This document shows positions 34,275 to 41,649 of a stretch of 64,000 nucleotides of DNA, piece after piece; the first letter of the stretch is position 1, and every line of letters begins with the position of its first letter. The stretch comes from Chloroflexota bacterium (lineage in GTDB: Bacteria; Chloroflexota; Dehalococcoidia; Lucifugimonadales; Lucifugimonadaceae). The position numbers and the translations under genes are program-made. The DNA is taken from NCBI GenBank assembly GCA_027618835.1, contig JAQCHZ010000009.1, positions 46,504 through 110,503 on the forward strand, given 5' to 3'. The notes beneath the pieces were generated by a model, which was not told the origin of the DNA, searched no databases, and worked only from the letters and a program-made list of their open reading frames with translations.

Positions 34275-34816
34275 GCTCTAAACTCAAGCGCCTGTTCATC
34301 ACCGTAATCATCATCCAGATTGTTTTTCTGCTGGGATTAGTCGGATATCGAGAAACGATTCTTGCCCTTGGTCGAACTGCGGTTCTGCAAACCGTCCCAG
34401 TCGATCCACGTGACTTATTCAAGGGCGAATACGTAATACTGCGTTACGAGATAAGTACGATTGGTGATGGAAGCAATAATACTGGCACCAAGCCGTACAT
34501 CAGGGGCGAAATTATCGAGGGTAACATCGTGTATGTCGGCATACCCGACTCCGATACTAATGAATTTGATCGCAGCCAGTTCGCACAGGCTGGCAACCCT
34601 TCTGAAGAGATGGATCTGTTCATAAAAGGCCGAGTCACAAGCAGCAAAGACAACATCATCACCGTCGAATACGGCATCGAGCAGTACTTCGTCCCCGAAG
34701 GACGTGGACTCGAGATCGAACAGGCAGACGACGTGAAAGTCAGAGTTAAAATCAACCGCTCTGGCACTGCTGCAATCGAAGAACTAATCGTCGACGGAGA
34801 AGTCTGGCGACCTTAG
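34271..34816 (+). CDS. GDYXXLXY-domain protein
   Basis: A 181-residue protein with one N-terminal membrane helix (LFITVIIIQIVFLLGLVGY) and an extracytoplasmic domain holding the motif DPRDLFKGEYVILRYEIS, a match to the G-D-Y-x2-L-x-Y family signature with Glu in place of Asp. The C-terminal part is beta-rich (TSSKDNIITVEYGIEQYFVPEGRGLEIE). The ATG lies inside the stop of the DUF2157 gene (ATGA overlap), so translation is coupled. Function unknown; a role in the envelope together with the DUF2157 partner is inferred. Confidence 0.85.
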   Translation: MSSKLKRLFITVIIIQIVFLLGLVGYRETILALGRTAVLQTVPVDPRDLFKGEYVILRYEISTIGDGSNNTGTKPYIRGEIIEGNIVYVGIPDSDTNEFDRSQFAQAGNPSEEMDLFIKGRVTSSKDNIITVEYGIEQYFVPEGRGLEIEQADDVKVRVKINRSGTAAIEELIVDGEVWRP

Positions 34817-34840
34817 TCGGATACCCAAGCCTCATTAATA

Positions 34841-34876
34841 AAAAAAGACCCGCTGGATATATCCAGCGGGTCTTTC
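34841..34876. terminator. Bidirectional terminator
   Basis: A perfect palindrome, AAAGACCCGCTGGATA / TATCCAGCGGGTCTTT, flanked by A- and T-rich runs, between the convergent GDYXXLXY and RraA-like genes. Confidence 0.9.
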
Positions 34877-34914
34877 ATCAGACTAAGTTCAACAAATCAG
34901 CCACTCGATGCCAC

Positions 34915-35661
34915 TTATTTGCCGTTGGCTTTCTTCCACTCTTCGTACTCAGGTCGTGCCTCGTCCGAAAGAGGGTAGTAGAGACGTAGATCTCCGCCAG
35001 CTTCAAGTTTTTGCCTGCTGAATTCTTCCCACTCAGCATGAACCTGCCCCATCTCAGCTAGCAGCTCGGCAAGGTGAATGGGAACGACAACCACACCGTC
35101 ATCATCAGCGATGATGATGTCGCCAGGTGCAACGTATGTGCCACCGACAGCAATCGGGACATTCACAGCATAAGGGAATATCTCAGTCTGAGTGTGGAAG
35201 TTCGGCGTTACACCCTTCAACCACAGTCCCAATCCTTCAGGAGCTTCTGGGAAGTCACGAATGCAGCCATCGATAACTACACCAATTCCGCCAGCTCCTT
35301 TGAAGTAAGTCAGCATCATGTTGCCAAATACACCACTCGTCATGCTTCCTCGAGCATCGACAACGATAACGTCGCCATCCTTTGTGCCATATAGAGCGTG
35401 ACGGTGAAGCTGTAGTTCGGGGTCTGTGTACTCGCCATCGACGTACACATCCTCACGCTTTGGCATGAACTGAAGCGTTGCAGCCGGGCCAACAATCTTC
35501 TTACCCGGTGTGTAAGGAGTAGGCCCTGGGATGAAGCAGCGGGAAACGCCGAGTTTGTTCAAGTCACCAGCAGCAGTCGCAGTGCTTACGTGTTCGTAAA
35601 GCCTTGCGATCAACTCTTTTGAAGGTCGCTTGAAGTCTTGGATGTCTTTGGGATCTTGCAT
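34915..35661 (-). CDS. RraA-family protein (HMG/CHA aldolase-like)
   Basis: A 248-residue protein of the RraA fold, which includes 4-hydroxy-4-methyl-2-oxoglutarate aldolases and an inhibitor of RNase E. The family core is clear: VIVVDARGSMTSGVFGNMML, then GGIGVVIDGCIRDFPE, whose R-D pair supplies the metal- and substrate-binding residues, then VAPGDIIIADDDGVVVVP and an acidic C-terminal helix. Retention of the IDGxxRD active site favours an aldolase or decarboxylase rather than an RNase regulator. Monocistronic, convergent with the GDYXXLXY gene. The substrate in this organism is unknown. Confidence 0.85.
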   Translation of the reverse strand: MQDPKDIQDFKRPSKELIARLYEHVSTATAAGDLNKLGVSRCFIPGPTPYTPGKKIVGPAATLQFMPKREDVYVDGEYTDPELQLHRHALYGTKDGDVIVVDARGSMTSGVFGNMMLTYFKGAGGIGVVIDGCIRDFPEAPEGLGLWLKGVTPNFHTQTEIFPYAVNVPIAVGGTYVAPGDIIIADDDGVVVVPIHLAELLAEMGQVHAEWEEFSRQKLEAGGDLRLYYPLSDEARPEYEEWKKANGK

Positions 35662-35989
35662 CTAAAAAATAGTTCCTTGTTCTTGGTAAAACACCAAGTG
35701 AATTCGATTCCGTCGTAACTTTCAGATTCGATTGGCAAGACGCCAGGCGATGCTGGAAGAACTAGACCATTTATACATAAAGAAAGTTCGACGACAGAAC
35801 CCTAAACACCGATCCGCCTCACCGCAAGCGCGATCAGAAAATTCGTGCACGCTCGTCTAATAATGAGATTAAATAAAGAGTCCGCTATCGGGGCGGAGAG
35901 CGGACTCTTTACTAGAAGACTTGGAATTCCGGGCCAGATATTGGATTGGGGTAAAATTCTAAACAGGTTTCAAGTCGGACTAGCTGTAA
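35662..35989. other. Intergenic region upstream of the RraA gene
   Basis: About 330 bases without a gene. It should contain the leftward RraA promoter. It also contains the terminator at 35875-35910 that belongs to the archaellin pseudogene. Confidence 0.5.
35875..35910 (-). terminator. Terminator downstream of the archaellin pseudogene
   Basis: Stem AAAGAGTCCGCT / AGCGGACTCTTT with a 12-base loop, ending in a T-run on both strands. It lies 80 bases past the relic's stop. Confidence 0.85.
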
Positions 35990-36685
35990 TTACTTCAGAT
36001 CCATAATGGCATCAAGCCGAGCCGGAAGTGTTCGCTCAACGTTCAACGTCGCACCGTCTGGCGGGCTCAATGTGATAGAGAACTTGTCGGTCTTATCGAG
36101 GATAGTACCTGTCGAAAGAATTCCATTCGCACCTTTTGAATCTGCTGTCCAATAGCTGGTTGCCGTGCCTGATGTGATCGCCCGGGCAGTGTCGCTAATC
36201 AGTAACCAAACGCTTATCTCAGCTTTCTCACCCTCTTCGAGCAGACTGTCAGAGTTGTCGCTACCGAGCCAACTAACCGTCCAAGGAACGTCGCTCAAGA
36301 ACTGGTTTGAATCATTGTAAGAAACAACAGTCTTGTACTCGGCACCGCTTGAGATATAAGGATCTGTGGCCGATCCATCCGCAGTGTACGTAGGAGTCAA
36401 GTCAACTGGTTCGCCACCTACAGTGTTCGAAATGATGAACGACAGCTTGTAAATAGTGTCGGTGCTCCGCGGTCGGCCTTGTAAGCAACAACGGCACGAC
36501 GCGGCTCCAGAGAACTCTTAGTCTCCTGAATACCTGCGAAGATCGTCTATTTCGATCTCTCGGAAGCGAAGATACCGGTTGAAAGCACAGTGAATGCAAA
36601 CACCGAAGCAACAACAACGAACGCAATCAGAATGATCGCCGTCTCTAGCCCAGTAATACCGCGCTCTGACGATTGTCCTAAACAT
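35990..36685 (-). pseudogene. Archaellin-like gene, inactivated
   Basis: A relic homologous to the intact archaellin at 6787-7524. ATG 36685 has GAGGAG about nine bases upstream, but the class III segment [20 protein letters not shown] is in another frame, so a frameshift lies at about 36661-36682. In the next stretch, FASERSK-stop-TIFAGIQETK aligns to SSEANKQTIHAGLRETR of the intact copy, so the TAG at 36547-36549 replaces a Gln codon. A second frameshift near 36470 leads to DTIYKLSFIISNTVGGEPVDL and the intact C-terminal part (YTADGSATDPYISSGAEYKT and beyond). The leader and terminator are still recognisable, so the loss is recent. A sequencing-error explanation would need three separate errors. 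Confidence 0.85.
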
Positions 36686-37042
36686 ATGGTCTGGCTCCTC
36701 AACTATTCCCGGGCTCTCCATATCGATAAACCCTGGGTTGCGTGTAAATCATGTAGCCAATCAACCATCGTTGCCTTCACAAGCAGTCCAGTTCGACGGG
36801 CCATGTATCAATGATTCCCCCCCGCCCAACCCACCTATTGCCCTTATGGAATCGCCCGGTAGCACCTATGGGTTCACTGCCAATGTGGGCAATCACGCGA
36901 ACTCGTCTGGCGGGGCTGCCGCGGGCAACCATGCCATTGAGATTGCTCCACACCATTCCCTTACCATTCGCTAACGGATGAGGGTCACATTAATGAGCCG
37001 CTATCTCCGTGACCCGGTTCGAATTTTGGATCGCCCCGAGAA
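36686..37042. other. Intergenic region upstream of the archaellin pseudogene
   Basis: About 355 bases with no coding frame I can support. It contains a run of eight Cs (36823-36830) and several C/G-rich inverted stretches. It probably holds the leader and promoter of the decayed archaellin gene. I could not assign a riboswitch family. Confidence 0.4.
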
Positions 37043-37408
37043 TTACCAGCCGGGTTCGACCTCGCAGCCAAGCTGAAGAATCCTCAACGCATTTCGATAC
37101 GACATCGCCTGGTCACGACCACAGAGCGTCACCACACCTTTGCCAGTGTTGTGTGCTTCGAGCATTACTAGCGACGCTTCAGCAGTCGACATGTCAGGAA
37201 TTGTTTTCAACAACGCCCAGATCACATAATCCATTGAATGATGATCGTCATCTAGCAACACGACAGCCCAACGATCCGATCTACCCGACGACGTTTCGTA
37301 AACCTCTGCCGGAGTAGTTCTTTCACTCGTTTCACGTTCGGCACTCGCGCTCGGTTGGTCAATGCTTCGACCTACTACAAACCGAACCCTCTTGACACCG
37401 ACCGCCAA
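37043..37408 (-). CDS. ClpS-like adaptor protein
   Basis: The last about 75 residues are a ClpS domain: RWAVVLLDDDHHSMDYVIWAL, then MSTAEASLVMLEAHNTGKGV, then a C-terminal RNALRILQLGCEVEPG. ClpS binds N-degron substrates and delivers them to ClpA/ClpC. The E. coli pocket motif N-D-D appears here as DDD; the pocket His (LEAHNTGKG) is kept. About 40 residues of charged, poorly ordered N-terminus precede. The start is uncertain: TTG at 37408 is given. The longer frame (to 37564) would overlap the divergent enolase-superfamily gene and is unlikely. No clp ATPase gene is adjacent. Confidence 0.65.
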   Translation of the reverse strand: MAVGVKRVRFVVGRSIDQPSASAERETSERTTPAEVYETSSGRSDRWAVVLLDDDHHSMDYVIWALLKTIPDMSTAEASLVMLEAHNTGKGVVTLCGRDQAMSYRNALRILQLGCEVEPGW

Positions 37409-37478
37409 CGAGAACAATCTTTTGCAGCAATAAACATTTCTTAAATAATTTTGCCCTCGACAAAAAGGCTCTTCATCA

Positions 37479-38630
37479 ATGCGAATTACCGACGTCAAAC
37501 CGTTCCCAGTATGGGTTGGTACACGAAACCAAATGTTGGTCAAAGTGGAAACAGATGAAGGCATATACGGTTGGGGGGAGTCAGGGCTCTCTAGTAGAGA
37601 AATGGGCGTTAAAGGAATCGTCGAGCACTACCGAGAGTTCTTAATCGGAAAAGACCCGATGGCACGTGGAGCTCTTTGGCAAGAAATGTATCGTAGCCAG
37701 TACTTTGAAGGCGGTCGAACGCTAACGGCCGCAATTTCTGCAATTGATATCGCTCTTTACGATATCGTCGGCAAGAAGCTCGGCGTTCCGGTTTACGAAC
37801 TGCTTGGCGGTAAACACCGTGACTATGTTCCGACATTCGCTACTGGCGGCGGCAATTCACCTGAAGAAATGGTCGACATCGCTCAGAAGATGATCGCAGA
37901 AGGCTTTGATTGCTTCCGACTTCACCGAGGTTACGAAACTGAATCTGAAGGAATCTTTGAACCTCGTGAAGCAATTGCCAATGCGGCCGAGGGATTAATC
38001 AAAGCACGCGAAGTTCTCGGCCTCCGACCTGTTATTGGCTACGACTTCCACCACCGGCTCTCCGTCGCTGAAACAGCTTCGTTCTGCCAGATGATGCCCG
38101 ATCACACTCTCGATTTTCTCGAAGAGCCGATTCGTGATGAATCCCCCGAAGCCTACGAATCCCTACGAACGATGACCAACATGCCGTTCGCTCTCGGTGA
38201 AGAGTTCGCTTCAAAATGGCAGTTCCTTCCCTACATCGAAAAGGGACTAGCCAACTACATTCGAGTCGACATCTGTAACGTCGGCGGAATAACCGAGGCA
38301 ATGAAAGTCGTCGGATGGTCGGAAGCTCACTACATCGATCTCATGCCGCACAACCCGCTCGGACCAATCTGTGTCGCCGCTACCGCTCACATGAGCATGG
38401 CAGCTGCGAACTTCTCATGGCTCGAAATCCGAGAGTCTGCCGGCGAAGACAACGGGTTCTACTCGAAAGAAGTATTCCCTGTTCAACCCGAGATAGTTCC
38501 GGGTAAAGTAACCGTTCTCGACAAACCCGGACTCGGTGTCGAAGTAGACGAAGAATCTCTCACTGAGCCGTTCCGATATTCAGAAATGCCTCACCTAAAA
38601 CGAAACGACGGATCACACACCAACTGGTAA
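37479..38630 (+). CDS. Enolase-superfamily dehydratase (galactonate dehydratase-like), paralogue 1
   Basis: A 383-residue member of the mandelate racemase/muconate lactonizing enzyme subgroup. The capping domain starts RITDVKPFPVWVGTRNQMLV and includes GWGESGLSSREMG. The barrel has metal ligands in VIGYDFHHRLS (Asp), DFLEEPIRDES (Glu) and FALGEEFASKW (Glu), and the C-terminal IDLMPHNPLGP (catalytic His). The DxH in YDFHHR and the MPHN His match the acid/base pair of D-galactonate dehydratase, so a sugar-acid dehydratase is the best guess. The downstream paralogue is about 70% similar by eye. Such paralogues are strongly expanded in SAR202 genomes (recalled from the literature). Confidence 0.9.
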   Translation: MRITDVKPFPVWVGTRNQMLVKVETDEGIYGWGESGLSSREMGVKGIVEHYREFLIGKDPMARGALWQEMYRSQYFEGGRTLTAAISAIDIALYDIVGKKLGVPVYELLGGKHRDYVPTFATGGGNSPEEMVDIAQKMIAEGFDCFRLHRGYETESEGIFEPREAIANAAEGLIKAREVLGLRPVIGYDFHHRLSVAETASFCQMMPDHTLDFLEEPIRDESPEAYESLRTMTNMPFALGEEFASKWQFLPYIEKGLANYIRVDICNVGGITEAMKVVGWSEAHYIDLMPHNPLGPICVAATAHMSMAAANFSWLEIRESAGEDNGFYSKEVFPVQPEIVPGKVTVLDKPGLGVEVDEESLTEPFRYSEMPHLKRNDGSHTNW

Positions 38631-38658
38631 GAGCTAATATTCACGAATCTCACTAATT

Positions 38659-38735
38659 AGTCCCCCTTCCTTCGGGAAGGGTTAGGAAAAGAGTAGGTTG
38701 CGACGCAGAGCCGAGCAACAAGGTTACGAACGTGA
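38659..38735. repeat. Dispersed hairpin repeat, copy 3 (variant)
   Basis: CCCCTTCCTTCGGGAAGGG forms a small hairpin, followed by GTTAGG, an AGAGTAGG stretch and the tail TTGCGACGCAGAGCCGAGCA. The tail matches copies at 1940 and 6489; the hairpin is different. It lies between the two enolase-superfamily paralogues. Confidence 0.65.
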
Positions 38736-38812
38736 GCATAAAGTTCACTCCGAAGCCTCGATATCTCAATTCAGCCAGCACTAACCAACCTCTCAGAAAA
38801 TAAGGCAAGCCT

Positions 38813-39958
38813 TTGAAAATTACAGATGTAAAACCATTCGCAGTCTGGGTCGGCACACGAAACCAGATGCTAGTCAAGATCGAGACCGACGAAGGCATAT
38901 ACGGTTGGGGTGAATCGGGCTTCTCTGGCAGAGAACTCGGTGTAAAAGGGATCATGGAACACTACCGTGAATTCCTGATCGGTAAAGACCCCATGAGCCG
39001 AGGCGGGCTATGGCAAGAGATGTACCGAAGCCAATACTTCGAAGGTGGGCGAACTCTCACAGCAGCCATCTCGTCCATCGATATCGCACTCCACGACATC
39101 GTCGGCAAAAAGCTCGGCGTGCCTGTGTACGAACTCCTCGGAGGCAAGCACCGCCACACCGTTCCTGTGTTCGCCACCACGGCTGGTCCTTACGGCCCTG
39201 ATATGATCGAACAGGCGAAAGAGTTCATGGGCAGAGGAATAAATGCATTCCGCCTGTCGTACGACAACATGGACATACAAAGCGGCGGACTCTTCGAGCC
39301 TCGTGAGTCGATTGCCAACTCGGCCGAATGGCTCATCAAGACTCGTGAAGTGCTCGGAAATCAGGCGATTCTCGGTGTCGACTACCATCACCGATTATCA
39401 CCAGCTGAAACTGCTTCGTTCTGCCAGATGATGCCTTCGCACACTCTCGATTTCCTCGAAGAGCCAATTCGTGACGAATCGCCAGAAGCATACGAAGCAC
39501 TTCGCAAGCTAACCGACGTTCCGTTCGCCATCGGTGAAGAATTTGCCTCTAAGTGGCAGTTCCTCCCTTACATCGAACGAGGCATTACTCAGTACGCACG
39601 AGTCGACATCTGCAACGTAGGTGGATTCACAGAGTCGATGAAGGTCGCCGGGTGGGCAGAAGCTCACTACATCGATCTCATGCCGCACAACCCGCTAGGA
39701 CCGATCTGCACAGCAGCATCTGTTCACATGGCAGCCGCGGTTCCGAACTTCGCGTGGCTCGAAGTGAACATGGCACGTGCCGAAGATCCCGACCGAAGCG
39801 TCTTTACGGAGCAGGTCGAATTCAACGGGAGCGGCTATGTCGTCAACGACCGACCGGGTCTTGGTGTCGACGTCGACGAAAGCAAACTCACAGAACCGTT
39901 CAAGTTCTGGGAAGCTCCACACCCACACCGCGCCGATGGATCACACACCAACTGGTAA
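38813..39958 (+). CDS. Enolase-superfamily dehydratase (galactonate dehydratase-like), paralogue 2
   Basis: A 381-residue relative of the gene at 37479, same domain order. It begins KITDVKPFAVWVGTRNQMLV from TTG 38813. Metal ligands lie in LGVDYHHRLS, DFLEEPIRDES and FAIGEEFASKW; the catalytic His is in IDLMPHNPLGP. The two differ most at the capping-loop and barrel segments HRHTVPVFATTAGPYGPDM versus HRDYVPTFATGGGNSPEEM, and near the C-terminus, which are substrate-contact regions. Different substrates are therefore likely. Both end in the same ADGSHTNW/NDGSHTNW tail, evidence for a duplication. The genes are separated by a repeat and may be transcribed separately. Confidence 0.9.
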   Translation: MKITDVKPFAVWVGTRNQMLVKIETDEGIYGWGESGFSGRELGVKGIMEHYREFLIGKDPMSRGGLWQEMYRSQYFEGGRTLTAAISSIDIALHDIVGKKLGVPVYELLGGKHRHTVPVFATTAGPYGPDMIEQAKEFMGRGINAFRLSYDNMDIQSGGLFEPRESIANSAEWLIKTREVLGNQAILGVDYHHRLSPAETASFCQMMPSHTLDFLEEPIRDESPEAYEALRKLTDVPFAIGEEFASKWQFLPYIERGITQYARVDICNVGGFTESMKVAGWAEAHYIDLMPHNPLGPICTAASVHMAAAVPNFAWLEVNMARAEDPDRSVFTEQVEFNGSGYVVNDRPGLGVDVDESKLTEPFKFWEAPHPHRADGSHTNW

Positions 39959-40320
39959 GAGCTCACTGCCCGCCCGCGTCCCGACCAAAGCGGAGGTATC
40001 CGGGGAGGGGCGGTGAAAGCCTTCTTAGTTGGCACCATTGCACTATCGGAAGGATTCATTCTCCATTACGTGGTTCTCTGCTCCCTCGTCTCGTTCAATC
40101 CGGTTCACCGTTCACGCCTACTTCTGGCGAACGTGCCACGCAGCCGCCCCTCACCAGATCCCGCGGCTGCCACTCGGGACGCGGGAATAGCCGATCGAAC
40201 GCGATTCTAAATCAAGTTCAGAATGACAATGAATCAATCGCCAGCCTTTTTGTCGCCTGTTACATTTGGTTCATCCAAATTGACCGGCTAGTTTTGTGAG
40301 CGGAAGGCGAAGAAGCAACA
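39959..40320. other. Intergenic region with decayed repeat segments
   Basis: About 360 bases between the second dehydratase and fabI. CGGAGGTATCCGGGGAGGGGC (39990-40010) and a segment near 40140-40230 (CCAGATCCCGCGGCTGCC, ending CTAAATCAAGTTCAGAATGACA) have the look of dispersed repeat remnants. No gene is supported. The fabI promoter should lie near 40250-40300. Confidence 0.5.
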
Positions 40321-41100
40321 ATGGCAGTATCGATCGATCTCAAAGGCAAACGTGGTGTCATATGGGGCGTTGCCAATCAGCGCAGCATCGCATGGGCCAT
40401 CTCTGAGCGACTCGCAGAAGCAGGTGCTGAACTTGCCTTCACCTATCTAAACGAGCGACTAAAAGAGCCGGTCGAAAAAGCCACCGCAAGCCTAGGTAAC
40501 CCGATTCTTATCGAATGCGATGCTACCGATGATGCCCAAGTTCAGTCGGTGTACGATCGAATTAAGAGCGAATGGGGCGAGATCGACTTCGTAGTCCACT
40601 GCATTGCCTTCGCTGATCGAGACGACCTGGGCGGAAACTTTTCCGACACCAACCTCCAAGGATTCCGAACAGCTCTCGAAACCAGCGCGTACACACTCAT
40701 GCCGGTCGTCGGTAAGGCAGCACCGTTGTTTGGCGAATCGGGTGGCTCGGCTATCACGCTCACATTCGATGCATCGCAGCGGGTGTACCCCGGATACAAC
40801 ATTATGGGCACCGCTAAAGCTGCCCTTGAAAACGAAGTTCGCCAGCTCGCTGCTGAGTTCGGGCCTAAAAACATTCGAGTAAACGCTATTTCAGCAGGCC
40901 CTCTGCCAACGCTCGCAGCGCGCAGCATCCCAGGGTTCCGTGACATGACTAAAGCCCACCGAGAGCGATCTCCGCTGGGACGCAACATCAATCACAAAGA
41001 AGTCGCAGACACTGCTTTGTTCTTGTTGAGCGACATGTCTACAGGCATCACCGGAGCGATCATTCCAGTCGACGCCGGCTACGGCATCATCGCTCTTTAG
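40321..41100 (+). CDS. fabI: Enoyl-ACP reductase
   Basis: A 259-residue NADH-dependent short-chain reductase that completes each elongation cycle of fatty acid synthesis. It has the FabI form of the nucleotide site, GKRGVIWGVANQRSIAWAI, the core VVHCIAFADRDDLGG, and the FabI catalytic pair Y-x6-K at Tyr159 and Lys166 (YPGYNIMGTAKAALE), where ordinary SDRs have Y-x3-K. The C-terminal part AGPLPTLAARSIPGF and VDAGYGIIAL is typical. GGAAGG lies upstream of the ATG. An FlK-like thioesterase starts 22 bases after its stop. Confidence 0.96.
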   Translation: MAVSIDLKGKRGVIWGVANQRSIAWAISERLAEAGAELAFTYLNERLKEPVEKATASLGNPILIECDATDDAQVQSVYDRIKSEWGEIDFVVHCIAFADRDDLGGNFSDTNLQGFRTALETSAYTLMPVVGKAAPLFGESGGSAITLTFDASQRVYPGYNIMGTAKAALENEVRQLAAEFGPKNIRVNAISAGPLPTLAARSIPGFRDMTKAHRERSPLGRNINHKEVADTALFLLSDMSTGITGAIIPVDAGYGIIAL

Positions 41101-41122
41101 CCAGCACTGGTTTGGCGAAATC

Positions 41123-41482
41123 ATGCCTTCGAATCAATATGGACTCGAACTAGGGCTCTCGGCTACAAGATCACTGGTAGTCGAGGGCAGCCATCTCTAC
41201 AGCCCCACCGGTAAAGCTGAACACTCCGTTCTCTCAAGCCCCGCGATGATTATGGAGATGGAGATCGCTTGCGTTGAAGCAGTCGAAGGCGTCGTTAAAG
41301 CATCCGTGGGGTTCCATGTCGACGTGAAACACATAGCGCCAACTCCGGCTGGTGAATCAGTCGAAACCACGGCAACCCTCATCGATATAGACGGCAATAA
41401 ACTGCGTTTCAAAGTCGAAACGAAGTACGGCGAAACCCTCGTAGGCACCGGAACGCACCGCCGTGCAATCGTCGATCTTTAG
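41123..41482 (+). CDS. FlK-like hotdog-fold thioesterase
   Basis: A 119-residue hotdog-fold protein resembling fluoroacetyl-CoA thioesterase FlK: VLSSPAMIMEMEIACVEAV holds a Ser at the FlK Thr position and the catalytic Glu region, and VGFHVDVKHIAPTPAGESV holds the catalytic His. The family hydrolyses small acyl-CoA esters; only a few members act on fluoroacetyl-CoA. Its position just after fabI suggests a role in acyl-CoA housekeeping. Start is ATG 41123. No signal peptide. The fluoroacetate function is not supported by anything else in the window. Confidence 0.8.
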   Translation: MPSNQYGLELGLSATRSLVVEGSHLYSPTGKAEHSVLSSPAMIMEMEIACVEAVEGVVKASVGFHVDVKHIAPTPAGESVETTATLIDIDGNKLRFKVETKYGETLVGTGTHRRAIVDL

Positions 41483-41649
41483 CCGCTCGAACAAAGCACA
41501 CCGCTCAATTCCTACTCAGCCGTAGTTGCGGAAAACTCGTACAAAATCTTCTGGCAAGTGAAATACCGGTTACGTGTACGGTGAACTAGTCGCACGCCAT
41601 ATAACTGAGGCAAATATATTCAACCGACAGAGAGAATCCGTTTTTAGTT

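Noticed and set aside
39553..40299. 248-residue plus-strand frame
   Set aside because: Out-of-frame shadow of the second dehydratase, Arg/His-rich, running on into repeat-like intergenic sequence.
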